Origin: Galbitalea soli
Lineage (GTDB): Bacteria > Actinomycetota > Actinomycetes > Actinomycetales > Microbacteriaceae
Assembly: GCF_010686725.1 (NCBI RefSeq)
Contig: NZ_JAAGWZ010000003.1
Location: 62,001 to 126,000, forward strand
Length of the DNA stretch: 64,000 nucleotides
Direction: 5' to 3'
Shown: piece by piece, positions 1 to 8,909 of the stretch
Numbering within the stretch: position 1 is the first letter of the stretch
Layout of the letters: each line of letters opens with the position of its first letter
Translations under genes and position numbers: made by a program
Notes under the pieces: model-generated
Seen by the model: the letters and a program-made list of their open reading frames with translations, nothing else
Databases searched by the model: none
Told to the model about the DNA's origin: nothing

Positions 1-2
1 GC

Positions 3-788
3 ACGGTGCTCTGGGTGGCCGGCCTGCTGGGCCTGTTCTGGATCACGAGCGGCGGCGTGAACGTCTACCAGGAGTACCTCTTCAGCGCTCACATGCTCGG
101 CCACATGCTGCTCGCCATGGCCATTCCGCTGCTGCTGGTTCCCGGGGCGCCGATCACCCTCGCGCTGCGCGCCATCCGCAAGCGCGACGACGGCAGCCGC
201 GGCGCACGCGAGTGGATCCTGCTGCTCGTGCACTCGCGGTACTTCGCGGTACTCGCCAACCCGATCGTCGCGGCGGTGCTCTTCGCCGGGTCGCTCATCG
301 TCTTCTACTACACGCCGATCTTCAGCTGGGCGACGACCGACCATGTGGGCCACGAGTGGATGATCATCCACTTCCTGCTCACCGGGTACCTGTTCGTGCA
401 GGCGCTCATCGGTGTGGACCCCTCGCCGTACCGGGCGCCGTACCCCATGCGACTGATCATCCTGCTCGGAACGATGGCGTTCCACGCGTTCTTCGGGCTG
501 ACCCTGATGACGGGCTCGGGGCTGCTGCTGGCCGACTGGTACGGCGCGATGGGCTGGGGGGCGGCCATCCCGGCGCTGTCGGACCAGCAGACCGGGGGAG
601 GGATCGCCTGGAGTATCGGTGAGATCCCGACGATCTGCCTCGCCATCGCGGTGGCGATCATGTGGAGCCGGAACGACGCGAAGGAGTCGAAGCGGTACGA
701 CCGCAAGGCCGACCGCGACGGCGACGCCGAACTCGAGGCGTACAACGCGATGCTCGCCAAGCGGGCGCGGCAGACGACGGGACGCTAG
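3..788 (+). CDS. CtaG-type (Caa3_CtaG) membrane protein, 5' truncated by the window edge
   Basis: Integral membrane protein with about six hydrophobic segments and histidine-bearing turns (SAHMLGHMLLA, TDHVGHEWMIIHF, MAFHAFFG), as in the CtaG/Caa3 family that helps copper delivery to cytochrome c oxidase. In actinobacteria this domain is usually the C-terminal half of a CopD-CtaG fusion of about 650 residues. The reading frame is open to the first base, so the N-terminus, and possibly a CopD half, lies upstream of the window. The charged tail (residues from about 225) is typical of the family. The stop codon overlaps the stop of the convergent gene on the other strand. Copper transport is inferred from family membership. 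Confidence 0.85.
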   Translation, partial: TVLWVAGLLGLFWITSGGVNVYQEYLFSAHMLGHMLLAMAIPLLLVPGAPITLALRAIRKRDDGSRGAREWILLLVHSRYFAVLANPIVAAVLFAGSLIVFYYTPIFSWATTDHVGHEWMIIHFLLTGYLFVQALIGVDPSPYRAPYPMRLIILLGTMAFHAFFGLTLMTGSGLLLADWYGAMGWGAAIPALSDQQTGGGIAWSIGEIPTICLAIAVAIMWSRNDAKESKRYDRKADRDGDAELEAYNAMLAKRARQTTGR

Positions 789-1768
789 GGCGCGTTGATC
801 TCGCGGATCGTGAGCTGGTCATCCGCCGAGACCGTGATGGCGTAGGAGACGTCGAACGGCACATCGCGGTCGAAGGTGTTGATCGAGCCGTCGTAGAGGG
901 ACTGCACTTTGACCTTCAGGTGAGCGGCGGCCCCGGTGGTGGGCACGAGCCACTTGCCCACCGAGCGCCCGGGCACGATGGTGACGGAGGGGTAGCGTGA
1001 GATGGTCCAGCGGGGGAGGCTGTCGACGCGGTTGTCGAAGGTCTTGCCGAACGGGCAGGCGGTGGGGAGGAGCACCTGCTGCGTGGCGCACTGCGCGAGG
1101 TAGCCGTGCAGCTCGTGATTCACCTGGGCGACGAACGCCGTGTTCGCCTGCACATTGACCTGCACGGGAGTGACGGAGCCGGGCTGGGTGATCGGGACGG
1201 TCACGCGCGACGCGGTGAGATAGGTCGACACGTGGTCGAAGACGTAGGCGCCGGGGGAGAACACGACGTAGGGCGCGGAGGCGGCCGCGCTGGAGGCCGA
1301 GCTCGTGATCGGCAGTCCATTCACGCGGAAGCGCGTGTCGTGGAGCACCGTCACCGACACCGTGGCGAGCGGCGAGCTCGCGAAGCGCCACTGCGGGAAG
1401 AGGCCGAGGAAGGCGCCCGACTGCTCGACCCGAAAATGGGTGGTGGCGGGTGCGCCGTTCAGCCGCAGCGAGAAGGCGACGTCGTGGATTCGGCCGGCCA
1501 CCGCATCCGGGCTGTCATGGCGGATGCTCGTGATGGTGCCGAGCGCGCTGGCCGACAGCAGGTCGGTCGGCACCCCCTTGGGCGCGCTCACCCCCGGCAT
1601 CTCGCTCGCCGTCGTGGCGTCGTGGCGGGCGAGGGCGTCGAGGTAGCTGCGCGCGAACCCCTGCGCGCTGTACACCGTCGCGTTCAGACTCGCGACGGTG
1701 ATCGCGAAGGCGATGAGCAGGAGAGCGAAGGCGACCGTCCAGAGTACGAGGGCGCGCTTCATGCCCAC
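785..1768 (-). CDS. Membrane-anchored extracytoplasmic protein, function unknown
   Basis: A 327-residue protein with one N-terminal membrane segment (about residues 5-28) and no further hydrophobic stretch, so the rest should lie outside the membrane as an anchored domain. A cysteine pair about 10 residues apart (CATQQVLLPTAC) may form a disulphide. The start at ATG 1768 has an AGGA-like ribosome site. I do not recognise the family; the long beta-rich ectodomain resembles conserved hypothetical proteins of Microbacteriaceae. It converges with the CtaG-type gene, the stops overlapping by 3 bases, and no partner gene is evident. Confidence 0.7.
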   Translation of the reverse strand: MGMKRALVLWTVAFALLLIAFAITVASLNATVYSAQGFARSYLDALARHDATTASEMPGVSAPKGVPTDLLSASALGTITSIRHDSPDAVAGRIHDVAFSLRLNGAPATTHFRVEQSGAFLGLFPQWRFASSPLATVSVTVLHDTRFRVNGLPITSSASSAAASAPYVVFSPGAYVFDHVSTYLTASRVTVPITQPGSVTPVQVNVQANTAFVAQVNHELHGYLAQCATQQVLLPTACPFGKTFDNRVDSLPRWTISRYPSVTIVPGRSVGKWLVPTTGAAAHLKVKVQSLYDGSINTFDRDVPFDVSYAITVSADDQLTIREINAP

Positions 1769-1890
1769 ATCCTACGGTCGGGTGCTGGGCTCCCGCGGGC
1801 GGCGGGTCGGTCGGGCGGTGGAGGCGGGCGCGTGGCGAGCCGCGGGCGCGGGTAGCCTTGTGGGGTCCGTTTCGATCCCGGGGAGGCCAC

Positions 1891-3177
1891 GTGTCTGACA
1901 TCGCGCTCTCGCCGGAGCAGCAGGCGGTGTTCGACGCGATCGAGACGACGCGGGAGAACATCTTCGTCACGGGTCGGGCGGGCACGGGCAAGTCGACTCT
2001 GCTGAACCACCTCTCGTGGAACACATCCAAGCAGATCGTCATCTGCGCGCCCACCGGGGTCGCCGCGCTCAACGTGGGCGGCCAGACGATCCACTCGCTG
2101 TTCCGCCTGCCGATCGGCGTGATCGCCGATCACGAGATCGAGCAGAGCAACGAGTTGCGCAAGCTTCTCGGCACGATCGAGACGGTCGTCATCGACGAGG
2201 TCTCCATGGTGAACGCCGACCTGCTGGACGCCGTGGATCGGAGTCTGCGTCAGGCGCGGGCGCGCCCGCGCGAGCCGTTCGGCGGGGTGCAGATCGTGCT
2301 CTTCGGCGACCCGTATCAGCTCGCCCCGGTGCCGGGCGACGGCGACGAGCGCGCGTATTTCGAGGACCAGTACCGCTCGATGTGGTTCTTCGACGCGAAG
2401 GTCTGGAGCCAGACCGACCTGCTCATCTACGAGCTCTCGACGATCCACCGTCAGCACGAGGACGAGTTCAAGTGGATGCTCAACGCGGTGCGACACGGTC
2501 GCGTGACCGCCGAGATCGCGGCGCGCCTCAACGAGATGGGCGCGCGTCCCGCACCCACGGACGGCACGATCACGCTCGCGACGACGAACGCGACCGTCAC
2601 GCGTATCAACGCGACCCAGCTGGCGCGCCTCCCCGGTCGGGTGCGCACGGCCCGGGCAGACCTGAGTGGGGAGTTCGGCGGCCGCTCCTATCCCGCCGAC
2701 GAGGCGCTGGAGTTGAAGGTGGGCGCCCAGGTCATGTTTCTGCGGAACGACTCGGATCAGCGCTGGGTGAACGGCTCGATCGGAACCGTGACCAAGATCG
2801 ATTCGACGGTCTGGGTGGAGGTCGACGGCGAGCAGCACGAGGTGCAGCCGGCCGTGTGGGAGAAATACAGATATTCGTACTCTCCACTAACCAAATCGCT
2901 GAAGAAGGACATCGTCGCCGAGTTCACGCAGTTTCCGCTGCGTCTCGCCTGGGCCGTCACCATCCACAAGTCGCAGGGCAAGACCTACGACAGCGCGATC
3001 GTCGACCTCGGCACGCGGTCGTTCGCACCCGGCCAGACCTATGTGGCGCTCAGCCGGATCAGCCGGCTCGACGGGCTCTATCTGTCACGCCCCTTGCGTC
3101 CCTCCGACATCATCGTCGACGAGAACGTGCTGCGGTTCATGTCGCGCGCGGCGCCGATTCCCGCGATCGAGGCGTAG
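1891..3177 (+). CDS. PIF1-like superfamily 1 DNA helicase
   Basis: A 428-residue ATP-dependent helicase of the PIF1/RecD group. Visible motifs, numbered from the chosen start: Walker A GRAGTGKST (28-36), CAPTGVAA (motif Ia), Walker B IDEVSM (101-106), GDPYQLAP (139-146), HRQHEDEF, the C-terminal TIHKSQGKTYD, and the QTYVALSRI motif VI. This is the full motif order. The start is GTG 1891 because GGGAGG lies 4 bases before it; a TTG 33 bases upstream has no ribosome site. Proteins like this act in DNA repair or on replication blocks, and the short length suggests a minimal PIF1 core. It is a single-gene unit. Confidence 0.9.
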   Translation: MSDIALSPEQQAVFDAIETTRENIFVTGRAGTGKSTLLNHLSWNTSKQIVICAPTGVAALNVGGQTIHSLFRLPIGVIADHEIEQSNELRKLLGTIETVVIDEVSMVNADLLDAVDRSLRQARARPREPFGGVQIVLFGDPYQLAPVPGDGDERAYFEDQYRSMWFFDAKVWSQTDLLIYELSTIHRQHEDEFKWMLNAVRHGRVTAEIAARLNEMGARPAPTDGTITLATTNATVTRINATQLARLPGRVRTARADLSGEFGGRSYPADEALELKVGAQVMFLRNDSDQRWVNGSIGTVTKIDSTVWVEVDGEQHEVQPAVWEKYRYSYSPLTKSLKKDIVAEFTQFPLRLAWAVTIHKSQGKTYDSAIVDLGTRSFAPGQTYVALSRISRLDGLYLSRPLRPSDIIVDENVLRFMSRAAPIPAIEA

Positions 3178-3249
3178 CGGGCGGGGTCGGCGCGACGCGC
3201 TGACCGGGACGCGCCGCGGGCGCGGGGTGCGGGGGAGCAGCGGGCGGGC

Positions 3250-3783
3250 TCAGTGACCGGCGTGCGGGTCATCCAGCACGAAGGCGGGCCCGCCGTGATG
3301 GTGGGCGTGCTGACCGGCCTGCGTGCTCGCGAGTGCCGGAGTCGTGAGCGTGCCGACGAGCAGGGCGCCGGCGAGGAGTCCGAGAAGATACCGTCCGGCG
3401 GGGAGTTCGCGGCCGTGCGCTGCCGGGTCGGCGCCGCGCCGCAGTGCGATGGCGAGCGCGAGTGCCACGGCGAGGTCGAGGACGCTCGCGATGCCCATCG
3501 GAATGAAGCCGAGGGGCGAGGCGAGGTCGGGCCGCACGAACACGGTCGACAGCGTGACGAGGATCGCCCAGCCGAGCACGGGCAGGAGAGCCGAGAACAG
3601 GACGGCCCGCGGCCGTGCGATCCGCCCCCGCGCCAGGACGAGCGCGCCCCAGGCCGTCTCGAGGGCTCCGACCGCCAGGAGCGCGAGCGCCACGGGGAGG
3701 GGAGAGCTGATCACGAGGGCGAGGTGGATGATCCCCGCTCCGATGGCCGCGAAGGCCAGCCAGGTTCTCATGATGGTGGACAC
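3250..3783 (-). CDS. Multi-pass membrane protein with histidine-rich tail
   Basis: A 177-residue protein with about five hydrophobic segments and a C-terminal His-rich tail (GQHAHHHGGPAF then HAGH at the end). The tail could bind a metal such as copper or zinc, but that is inference. The start is GTG 3783, preceded by GGAGGGGAG at good distance. A second possible start is the ATG four codons in. It lies upstream of nothing obviously related; the DUF4383 gene is 32 bases away in the same direction and probably co-transcribed ahead of it. I do not recognise a named family. Confidence 0.7.
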   Translation of the reverse strand: MSTIMRTWLAFAAIGAGIIHLALVISSPLPVALALLAVGALETAWGALVLARGRIARPRAVLFSALLPVLGWAILVTLSTVFVRPDLASPLGFIPMGIASVLDLAVALALAIALRRGADPAAHGRELPAGRYLLGLLAGALLVGTLTTPALASTQAGQHAHHHGGPAFVLDDPHAGH

Positions 3784-3815
3784 GGCTGCTCTCCCCTCCG
3801 CTTCGGCGTTCGTCG

Positions 3816-4220
3816 TCAGACCGCGGCGCGGCTGCGCTTGTCGGCTCCCAGGCCGACGGCGAGGAGCACGATCGCGCTCGCGAAGTGCAGCACGTTGTCG
3901 GCCGCGTTGAGCGCGAGGATGTTGAGCGACGACCCGACGAGGAACAGTCCGAGGATGCCCACGAGCAGGTAGACCGCGCCCACCGTCGTGTTGAGCCCCT
4001 TCGCCGCGGGCACGCTGGCGAGGCCGGCGATCAGCAGCGCCGCACCGATCAGCAGGTGGACGATGTTGTGCAGGATGTTCACCTCGAAGATTCCGAGGAT
4101 GAGGCCGCCCTGGGTCGCGAGGAACCCGACGCCGCCGGTGTAGGCGAAGCCGAGCAGGCCGACGAGCAGGTAGACCGCGCCGAAGATGACGGCGAGCAAG
4201 CGGTTGGGTGAGCTGGACAT
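3816..4220 (-). CDS. DUF4383 domain membrane protein
   Basis: A 134-residue protein with four membrane helices and the DUF4383 signature: a repeated pattern AVYLLVG near residues 16 and 83, and the HNIVHLLIG and NVLHFASA helices. The two halves look like an internal duplication (helix pair 1-2 resembles pair 3-4). The family is common in actinobacteria and has no known function. The start is ATG 4220 behind AGGAGGAGG. It probably shares a transcript with the His-tailed membrane protein downstream. Confidence 0.85.
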   Translation of the reverse strand: MSSSPNRLLAVIFGAVYLLVGLLGFAYTGGVGFLATQGGLILGIFEVNILHNIVHLLIGAALLIAGLASVPAAKGLNTTVGAVYLLVGILGLFLVGSSLNILALNAADNVLHFASAIVLLAVGLGADKRSRAAV

Positions 4221-4418
4221 GGTGTTGCCTCCTCCTGATGGCGAACCCGTGTTCGCCGTTGTACTGGGTGTTCGTTCTGCGACGGCTGGACGATTGGTGA
4301 GCGTTCCGCTCGGCGAGATCGACGATTTTGTGCCATTCGACGTGCGGTTCGCGCCCCAGTGCGGGGGTGCGAGCGAGTCCGGGGGTCAGCGCGGCCCGGA
4401 GGCGGGCATCCTTGAGAC

Positions 4419-4946
4419 ATGCCGATCGTTCCTGAGACCAAGAGCTGGACCTGGGTGCTGGAGCGCCCCTGCCCCGAGTGCGGCTTCGACGCCGCCTCCT
4501 TCGCGGCGACCGACGTGGCCGGGATGCTCCGCGCTACGGCCGCCCGCTGGCCCGCCGTGCTCGCCCGCCCCGAGGTGCGCGTGCGCCCGGACGACGCGAC
4601 GTGGTCGCCCCTGGAGTACGGCGCACATGTGCGGGACGTGATGCGGATCTGCCGCTACCGCCTGACGCTCATGCGCACGGAGGACGACCCCGCGTTCCCG
4701 AACTGGGACCAGGACGAGACGGCGGTGGCCGAACGGTACGACCTTCAGGACCCCGCGACGGTCGCCGCCGAGATCGCCGAAGCGGCTGCCGCCCTCGCCG
4801 CCGATCTCGATGAGGTCGCCTCGGCGGGGGAGACCGTGTGGTCGCGGCCCGGGCGCCGGAGCGACGGCGCCGCGTTCACGGTCGAGTCATTCGCGAAGTA
4901 CTTCATCCACGACGTGGTGCATCACCTGTGGGACGTGCGCGGCTAG
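4419..4946 (+). CDS. DinB-family protein
   Basis: A 175-residue four-helix DinB-like protein. The three expected metal-ligand histidine sites are recognisable: EYGAHVRDV (about residue 70) and the pair in HDVVHHLWD near the C-terminus. The N-terminus has the PCPECGFDA sequence seen in many actinobacterial members. DinB/YfiT-like proteins of actinobacteria include mycothiol-dependent S-transferases, so a thiol-transferase role is possible but not shown. It is a single gene, with its stop overlapping the stop of the convergent hydrolase. ATG 4419 lacks a strong ribosome site. Confidence 0.82.
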   Translation: MPIVPETKSWTWVLERPCPECGFDAASFAATDVAGMLRATAARWPAVLARPEVRVRPDDATWSPLEYGAHVRDVMRICRYRLTLMRTEDDPAFPNWDQDETAVAERYDLQDPATVAAEIAEAAAALAADLDEVASAGETVWSRPGRRSDGAAFTVESFAKYFIHDVVHHLWDVRG

Positions 4947-5593
4947 TCGAGCAGGTGCTTCACCAGGAAGTTCGCGGTACGCGCGAAGGCCAGTTCGGCT
5001 GAGCGCGGCGCGAACTTGCCCTGGATGTCGGCGTTGGCGAAGGAGTGCACCGTGTCGACGTACCGGTACTCGGTGACAGGGGTGCCGTGCTCGCGGAGGC
5101 GGTCGATGAACGACTCCGGCGTCTCGTCGGCCTCCCACTCGTCGAACTCCGCGAACTGCAGCAGCACGGGGGAGGGGATCACGCCGTGGTCGCGCGGCGC
5201 GAGGGTGGAGTAGTAGGCGACCACCGCATCCTCTGACCCGCCCTGGGCGTGCAGCAGAGCGATCCACCCGCCCATCGAGAACCCGACCACGCCCACGCGA
5301 CTCGAGCCCTCCGCGCGCGCGGTCGCGATCACGTCGTCGAGCTCGGCGAGGGCGACCCCGACGCTCAACGAGGTCATGAGGCCCTCCGCCTCGGCGTCAT
5401 CGAGCGTCGCGACGCCCGAGTAGAGGTCGGGGATGACCACCCGGAAGCCCTCGCGCACCAGACCCTCGCCCAGCGCCACGAGCCCCGGCAGGCGGCCGTA
5501 CCAGTCGTGCACGAGGATCACGAGCGGGTCGCCGGGCCGGCCGAAGCTGAGCGGCTGACCGGGGGAGGGGATCGGGATCAGGTGGTCGGCCAT
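4943..5593 (-). CDS. Dienelactone hydrolase-family alpha/beta hydrolase
   Basis: A 216-residue cytoplasmic alpha/beta hydrolase. The nucleophile elbow is GFSMGG with Ser106, the acid is probably Asp151 (EFDEWE) and the base His183 (DTVHSF). Classical dienelactone hydrolases use Cys at the nucleophile position, so this serine form is likely an esterase or lactonase of unknown substrate. The length fits the family. It converges on the DinB gene. No pathway neighbours suggest the substrate. Confidence 0.82.
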   Translation of the reverse strand: MADHLIPIPSPGQPLSFGRPGDPLVILVHDWYGRLPGLVALGEGLVREGFRVVIPDLYSGVATLDDAEAEGLMTSLSVGVALAELDDVIATARAEGSSRVGVVGFSMGGWIALLHAQGGSEDAVVAYYSTLAPRDHGVIPSPVLLQFAEFDEWEADETPESFIDRLREHGTPVTEYRYVDTVHSFANADIQGKFAPRSAELAFARTANFLVKHLLD

Positions 5594-5644
5594 GAGCCAC
5601 AGAATAGGCGGTGGTCGCGGGGGAGCCGGGTGCCCGCGCCGTGC

Positions 5645-6667
5645 TCAGGCGGAGTCGCGCCAGACGATCTCGGTGTCGAGCAGCGTTCCCCCGCTCGGCG
5701 GCTCGGCACCGGCGAGTTGGTCGAGCACCTGCTGGGCGGCTCGGCGTCCCAGCGCGTCGGCGGGCTGACGCACCGTGGAGAGCGCGGGGGTGCAGCGGAG
5801 GGCCCAGGAGCTGTCGTCGAAGCCGACGATGCCGATGTCCCCGGGCACGGAACGACCCCACTCGCGCAGCACGTCCATGGCCCCGGCCGCCACCGCGTCG
5901 CTCGCGGCGAAGACGCCGTCGATGTCGGGGGCGCGCTCGAGGAGTTCGCGCATGCCGTCCACCCCCGTCTGGTAGCTGTAGAGCGGGTACCGCACGACGA
6001 GGTCGGGGTCGAAGGCGTCGCCGAGCGCGAGGGTGAAGCCGGAGAGGCGGTCGCTGCCCGAGTCGCGGTCGAGGGCTGCGGCGATCATCCCGATGCGGCG
6101 CCGGCCCGTCGCCATGAGGCGCTCGGTGATGCCCCGGGCGGCCGCCGTGTTGTCGATGCCGATGAAGGGCACGTCGGGGGTGTCGGTGGGGTGGCCGACG
6201 AAGGCGGCCGGGATGCCCAGCTGCGCGATCGCGAGCGCGATGGGGTCGCCCGACCGCGCCGACAGGATGATCGCCCCATCGACGAACCCGCCGCGAAGGT
6301 ACTCGGCCACCCGGTCGCTGTCGCGCTGCGAGTCGAGGATGAGGGTCACCATCTGGTAGTCGGCCTCGGAGAGCACGGCGTTGGTGCCGAGCAGGATATT
6401 GCCGATGTTGGGGTCTTCGAGCACGAGCGAGTGCGGCTCGTGCACGACGAGCGCGACCGCGCGCGAGCGCTGGGTGACGAGGTTGCGGGCGGCGGTGTTG
6501 CGCACGTAGCCGACCTCTTTGACGGCGGCCTCGACGGCGACGCGGGCCTGGTCGGAGACGTAGCGCTCGCCGTTGAGCACGCGCGAGACCGTTCCCCGGG
6601 AGATGCCGGAGACGCGGGCCACGTCGTGGATGGTCGCCCGCCTGGGTCGTGTGGAATCCCGGGCCAT
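5645..6667 (-). CDS. LacI-family transcriptional repressor of the beta-galactoside genes
   Basis: A 340-residue LacI/GalR regulator. The N-terminal helix-turn-helix reads ATIHDVARVSGISRGTVSRV (about residues 11-30), followed by the hinge and a periplasmic-binding-like effector domain that ends in the usual TVRQP...LGRRAAQ region. It is divergent from the GH42 beta-galactosidase, and two palindromes in the shared spacer (6751-6768 and 6797-6816) fit as its operators. It probably represses the downstream hydrolase and sugar ABC genes and is released by a galactoside or galactose. That target assignment is inferred from position. Confidence 0.92.
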   Translation of the reverse strand: MARDSTRPRRATIHDVARVSGISRGTVSRVLNGERYVSDQARVAVEAAVKEVGYVRNTAARNLVTQRSRAVALVVHEPHSLVLEDPNIGNILLGTNAVLSEADYQMVTLILDSQRDSDRVAEYLRGGFVDGAIILSARSGDPIALAIAQLGIPAAFVGHPTDTPDVPFIGIDNTAAARGITERLMATGRRRIGMIAAALDRDSGSDRLSGFTLALGDAFDPDLVVRYPLYSYQTGVDGMRELLERAPDIDGVFAASDAVAAGAMDVLREWGRSVPGDIGIVGFDDSSWALRCTPALSTVRQPADALGRRAAQQVLDQLAGAEPPSGGTLLDTEIVWRDSA

Positions 6668-6723
6668 AGGCCCACTTTAGCGGCGCGCCCGAGGCCCGTT
6701 CCGACGCTGTCGCAGAAATAGTT

Positions 6724-6751
6724 TTGACAAGATCGCGCTCGTGTGTTTACT
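6724..6751 (+). promoter_or_regulatory. Promoter of the beta-galactosidase/sugar ABC operon
   Basis: A perfect -35 TTGACA (6724-6729) is followed after 16 bases by TTTACT (6746-6751), four of six matches to the -10 consensus. The first operator palindrome starts at the last base of the -10, so a bound repressor would block initiation. Confidence 0.6.
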
Positions 6752-6768
6752 CTGGGAACGTTCACAGA
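6751..6768. promoter_or_regulatory. LacI-type operator 1
   Basis: TCTGGGAACGTTCACAGA is an 18-bp inverted repeat with one mismatched pair around a central AACGTT. It overlaps the presumed transcription start of the GH42 operon. The CG-centred form is typical of LacI/GalR sites. Confidence 0.6.
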
Positions 6769-6796
6769 AAATCCCTTCGATCACTCGTGGGGGAGT

Positions 6797-6816
6797 GTCT
6801 GTGAACCTTCACAGAC
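6797..6816. promoter_or_regulatory. LacI-type operator 2
   Basis: GTCTGTGAACCTTCACAGAC is a 20-bp palindrome, perfect except for its two central bases. The outer part (CTGTGAA/TTCACAG) matches operator 1. Its centre lies 47 bp from that of operator 1, so binding at both sites could be cooperative. Confidence 0.6.
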
Positions 6817-6881
6817 GGCGGGCGGCGACGCTCCCCGTCCGATCGCCGACCGTCCGCACGCCAATGAAGTCGAGGCCCCCA

Positions 6882-8909
6882 GTGACCCTGCCCCTGATCG
6901 CGCCGAACAGCCCTCTGGGCCTCGGCACCGACGGACTGGTCTTCGGCTGCGACTACAACCCCGAGCAGTGGGATCGTGCCGTCTGGTACGAGGATGTCCG
7001 GCTCATGCGCGAGGCGGGCGTCAACCTCGTCGCCATCAACGTCTTCGGCTGGTCGCACATCGAGCCGCGCAACGGCGAGTTCCGCTTCGACGACCTCGAC
7101 GAGATCATCGAGCTGCTGCACGCGAACGGGATCGGCGTCAACCTGGGCACCGGCACCTCGTCGCCCCCGCCGTGGCTCAGCACCGAGCATCCCGAGATCC
7201 TGCCCCAGGTGGCCGACGGCACCACGCGCTGGCCCGGTGGCCGACAGGCCTGGTGCCCCAGCTCGCCGGTGTTCCGCGAGTACGCGCTGCGCCTCGTGGC
7301 CGCCACGGCCGAGCGCTACGGCAGCCACCCCGGCGTGCGCCTCTGGCACGTCTCCAACGAGCTCGGCTGCCACAACGCGCTGTGCTACTGCGACGTCTCG
7401 GCGGCGGCGTTCCGGCGCTGGCTCCGCGACCGCTACGAGACCATCGAGCGCCTCAACCACGCCTGGGGCACGGCCTTCTGGAGCCAGCACTACGCCGGTT
7501 GGAACGAGATCCTCCCGCCGCGGGCGACCCTCTCCTTCATCAACCCCTCGCAGACGATCGACTTCGCCCGCTTCAGCTCGGATGAACTCCTCGACTACTA
7601 CCGCGCCGAAGCCGCCGTACTGCGCGAGCACAGCGAACTGCCCGTCACCACCAACTTCATGGTCGCCGCGCACATCCGCACCCAGGACTACTGGCGCTGG
7701 GCCGGCGAGATGGACGTGATCGCGAACGACCACTACCTCGACCACCGCCTGCCCGTGCCGCACCTCGAGCTCTCCTTCGCCGCCGACACGACCCGCGGGC
7801 TCGCGGGCGGCGACGCGTGGCTGCTCATGGAGCAGGCCACGAGCGCCGTCAACTGGCAGCCGCACAACATCGCCAAGGCTCCCGGCGAGATGCTGCGCAA
7901 CTCCCTCACCCACGTGGCGCGCGGTGCCGACGGCGTCTGCTTCTTCCAGTGGCGCGCCTCGCTGCGCGGCACCGAGAAGTTCCACTCGGCCCTCCTGCCG
8001 CACGCCGGGGTGAACTCGCGCGTCTGGGGCGAGGTCACCGAGCTCGGCGCGGTCATGCAGCGCATGCGCGAGGTCGCCGGAAGCCGCGTGCAGTCGGATG
8101 TCGCGCTCGTCTTCAGCTGGGAGTCCTGGTGGGCGACCGACCTGGAGGCCCACCCCTCCGGAGACGTGAAGTACCTGGAGCAGGTGCACGCGCTCTACGA
8201 GTCGCTGTGGGCGAGCGGGGCGACGGTCGACATCGTCGCGCCCGGTGCCTCGCTCGACGGCTATCGGCTCGTGGTCGTGCCGAGCCTCTACCTCGTGAGT
8301 GACGAGGACGCGGCCGTCATCGACGCCTACGTCGCCGCGGGCGGACACGCCCTCATCAGTTTCTTCAGTGGCATCGTCGACGAGCACGACGCCGTGCGCC
8401 CCGGGGGCTACCCCGGCGCGTTCCGCGCGCTGCTCGGCGTGCGCACCGAAGAGTTCTACCCGATGGTCGACGGGCGGACCATCGCGCTGGACGGCGGCGG
8501 GCGGGCATCCCTGTGGAGCGAACTGCTCCACCTGGAGGGTGCCGCCGCCGTCGTTCGGTATGCCGAGGGGCCGCTCGCGGGCATCCCCGCCGTCACCCGC
8601 AACGACCACGGCGATGGGGTGGGCTGGTACCTCGCCACCGCACTCGCGCCCGCCGAGCTGGAGTCGATCATGCGCCGCGCGCTCGCCGAGTCGGGAGCCA
8701 CCACGGTCGCCGCCATCGGCGAGGGCGTCGAGGTCGTGGTCCGGCAGTCGGATGACCACCGGTACGTCTTCGTCATCAACCACAACGACCACGAGATCGA
8801 GCACCGCTACGCGGGCGTCGACCTCGTCGGCAGAGCCACGCAGTCCGGCGTCTCGCGTCTCGCCGCCGGGGCCGTGCACGTCATCAGGCAGGACAGGGAG
8901 AGATCATGA
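6882..8909 (+). CDS. GH42 beta-galactosidase
   Basis: A 675-residue glycoside hydrolase family 42 enzyme that releases galactose from beta-galactosides; no signal peptide, so intracellular. The acid/base is Glu160 (HVSNELGCHN) and the nucleophile Glu317 (LLMEQATSAVNW). Cysteines in GCHNALCYCD match the structural zinc cluster of the family. The A4 barrel is followed by a trimerisation-like domain (about 400-600) and a small C-terminal beta domain. The start is GTG 6882, six bases after GAGG; an in-frame ATG 18 bases upstream has no ribosome site. The stop overlaps the next start (ATGA), so it is coupled to the transporter genes that probably import its substrate. Confidence 0.93.
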   Translation: MTLPLIAPNSPLGLGTDGLVFGCDYNPEQWDRAVWYEDVRLMREAGVNLVAINVFGWSHIEPRNGEFRFDDLDEIIELLHANGIGVNLGTGTSSPPPWLSTEHPEILPQVADGTTRWPGGRQAWCPSSPVFREYALRLVAATAERYGSHPGVRLWHVSNELGCHNALCYCDVSAAAFRRWLRDRYETIERLNHAWGTAFWSQHYAGWNEILPPRATLSFINPSQTIDFARFSSDELLDYYRAEAAVLREHSELPVTTNFMVAAHIRTQDYWRWAGEMDVIANDHYLDHRLPVPHLELSFAADTTRGLAGGDAWLLMEQATSAVNWQPHNIAKAPGEMLRNSLTHVARGADGVCFFQWRASLRGTEKFHSALLPHAGVNSRVWGEVTELGAVMQRMREVAGSRVQSDVALVFSWESWWATDLEAHPSGDVKYLEQVHALYESLWASGATVDIVAPGASLDGYRLVVVPSLYLVSDEDAAVIDAYVAAGGHALISFFSGIVDEHDAVRPGGYPGAFRALLGVRTEEFYPMVDGRTIALDGGGRASLWSELLHLEGAAAVVRYAEGPLAGIPAVTRNDHGDGVGWYLATALAPAELESIMRRALAESGATTVAAIGEGVEVVVRQSDDHRYVFVINHNDHEIEHRYAGVDLVGRATQSGVSRLAAGAVHVIRQDRERS

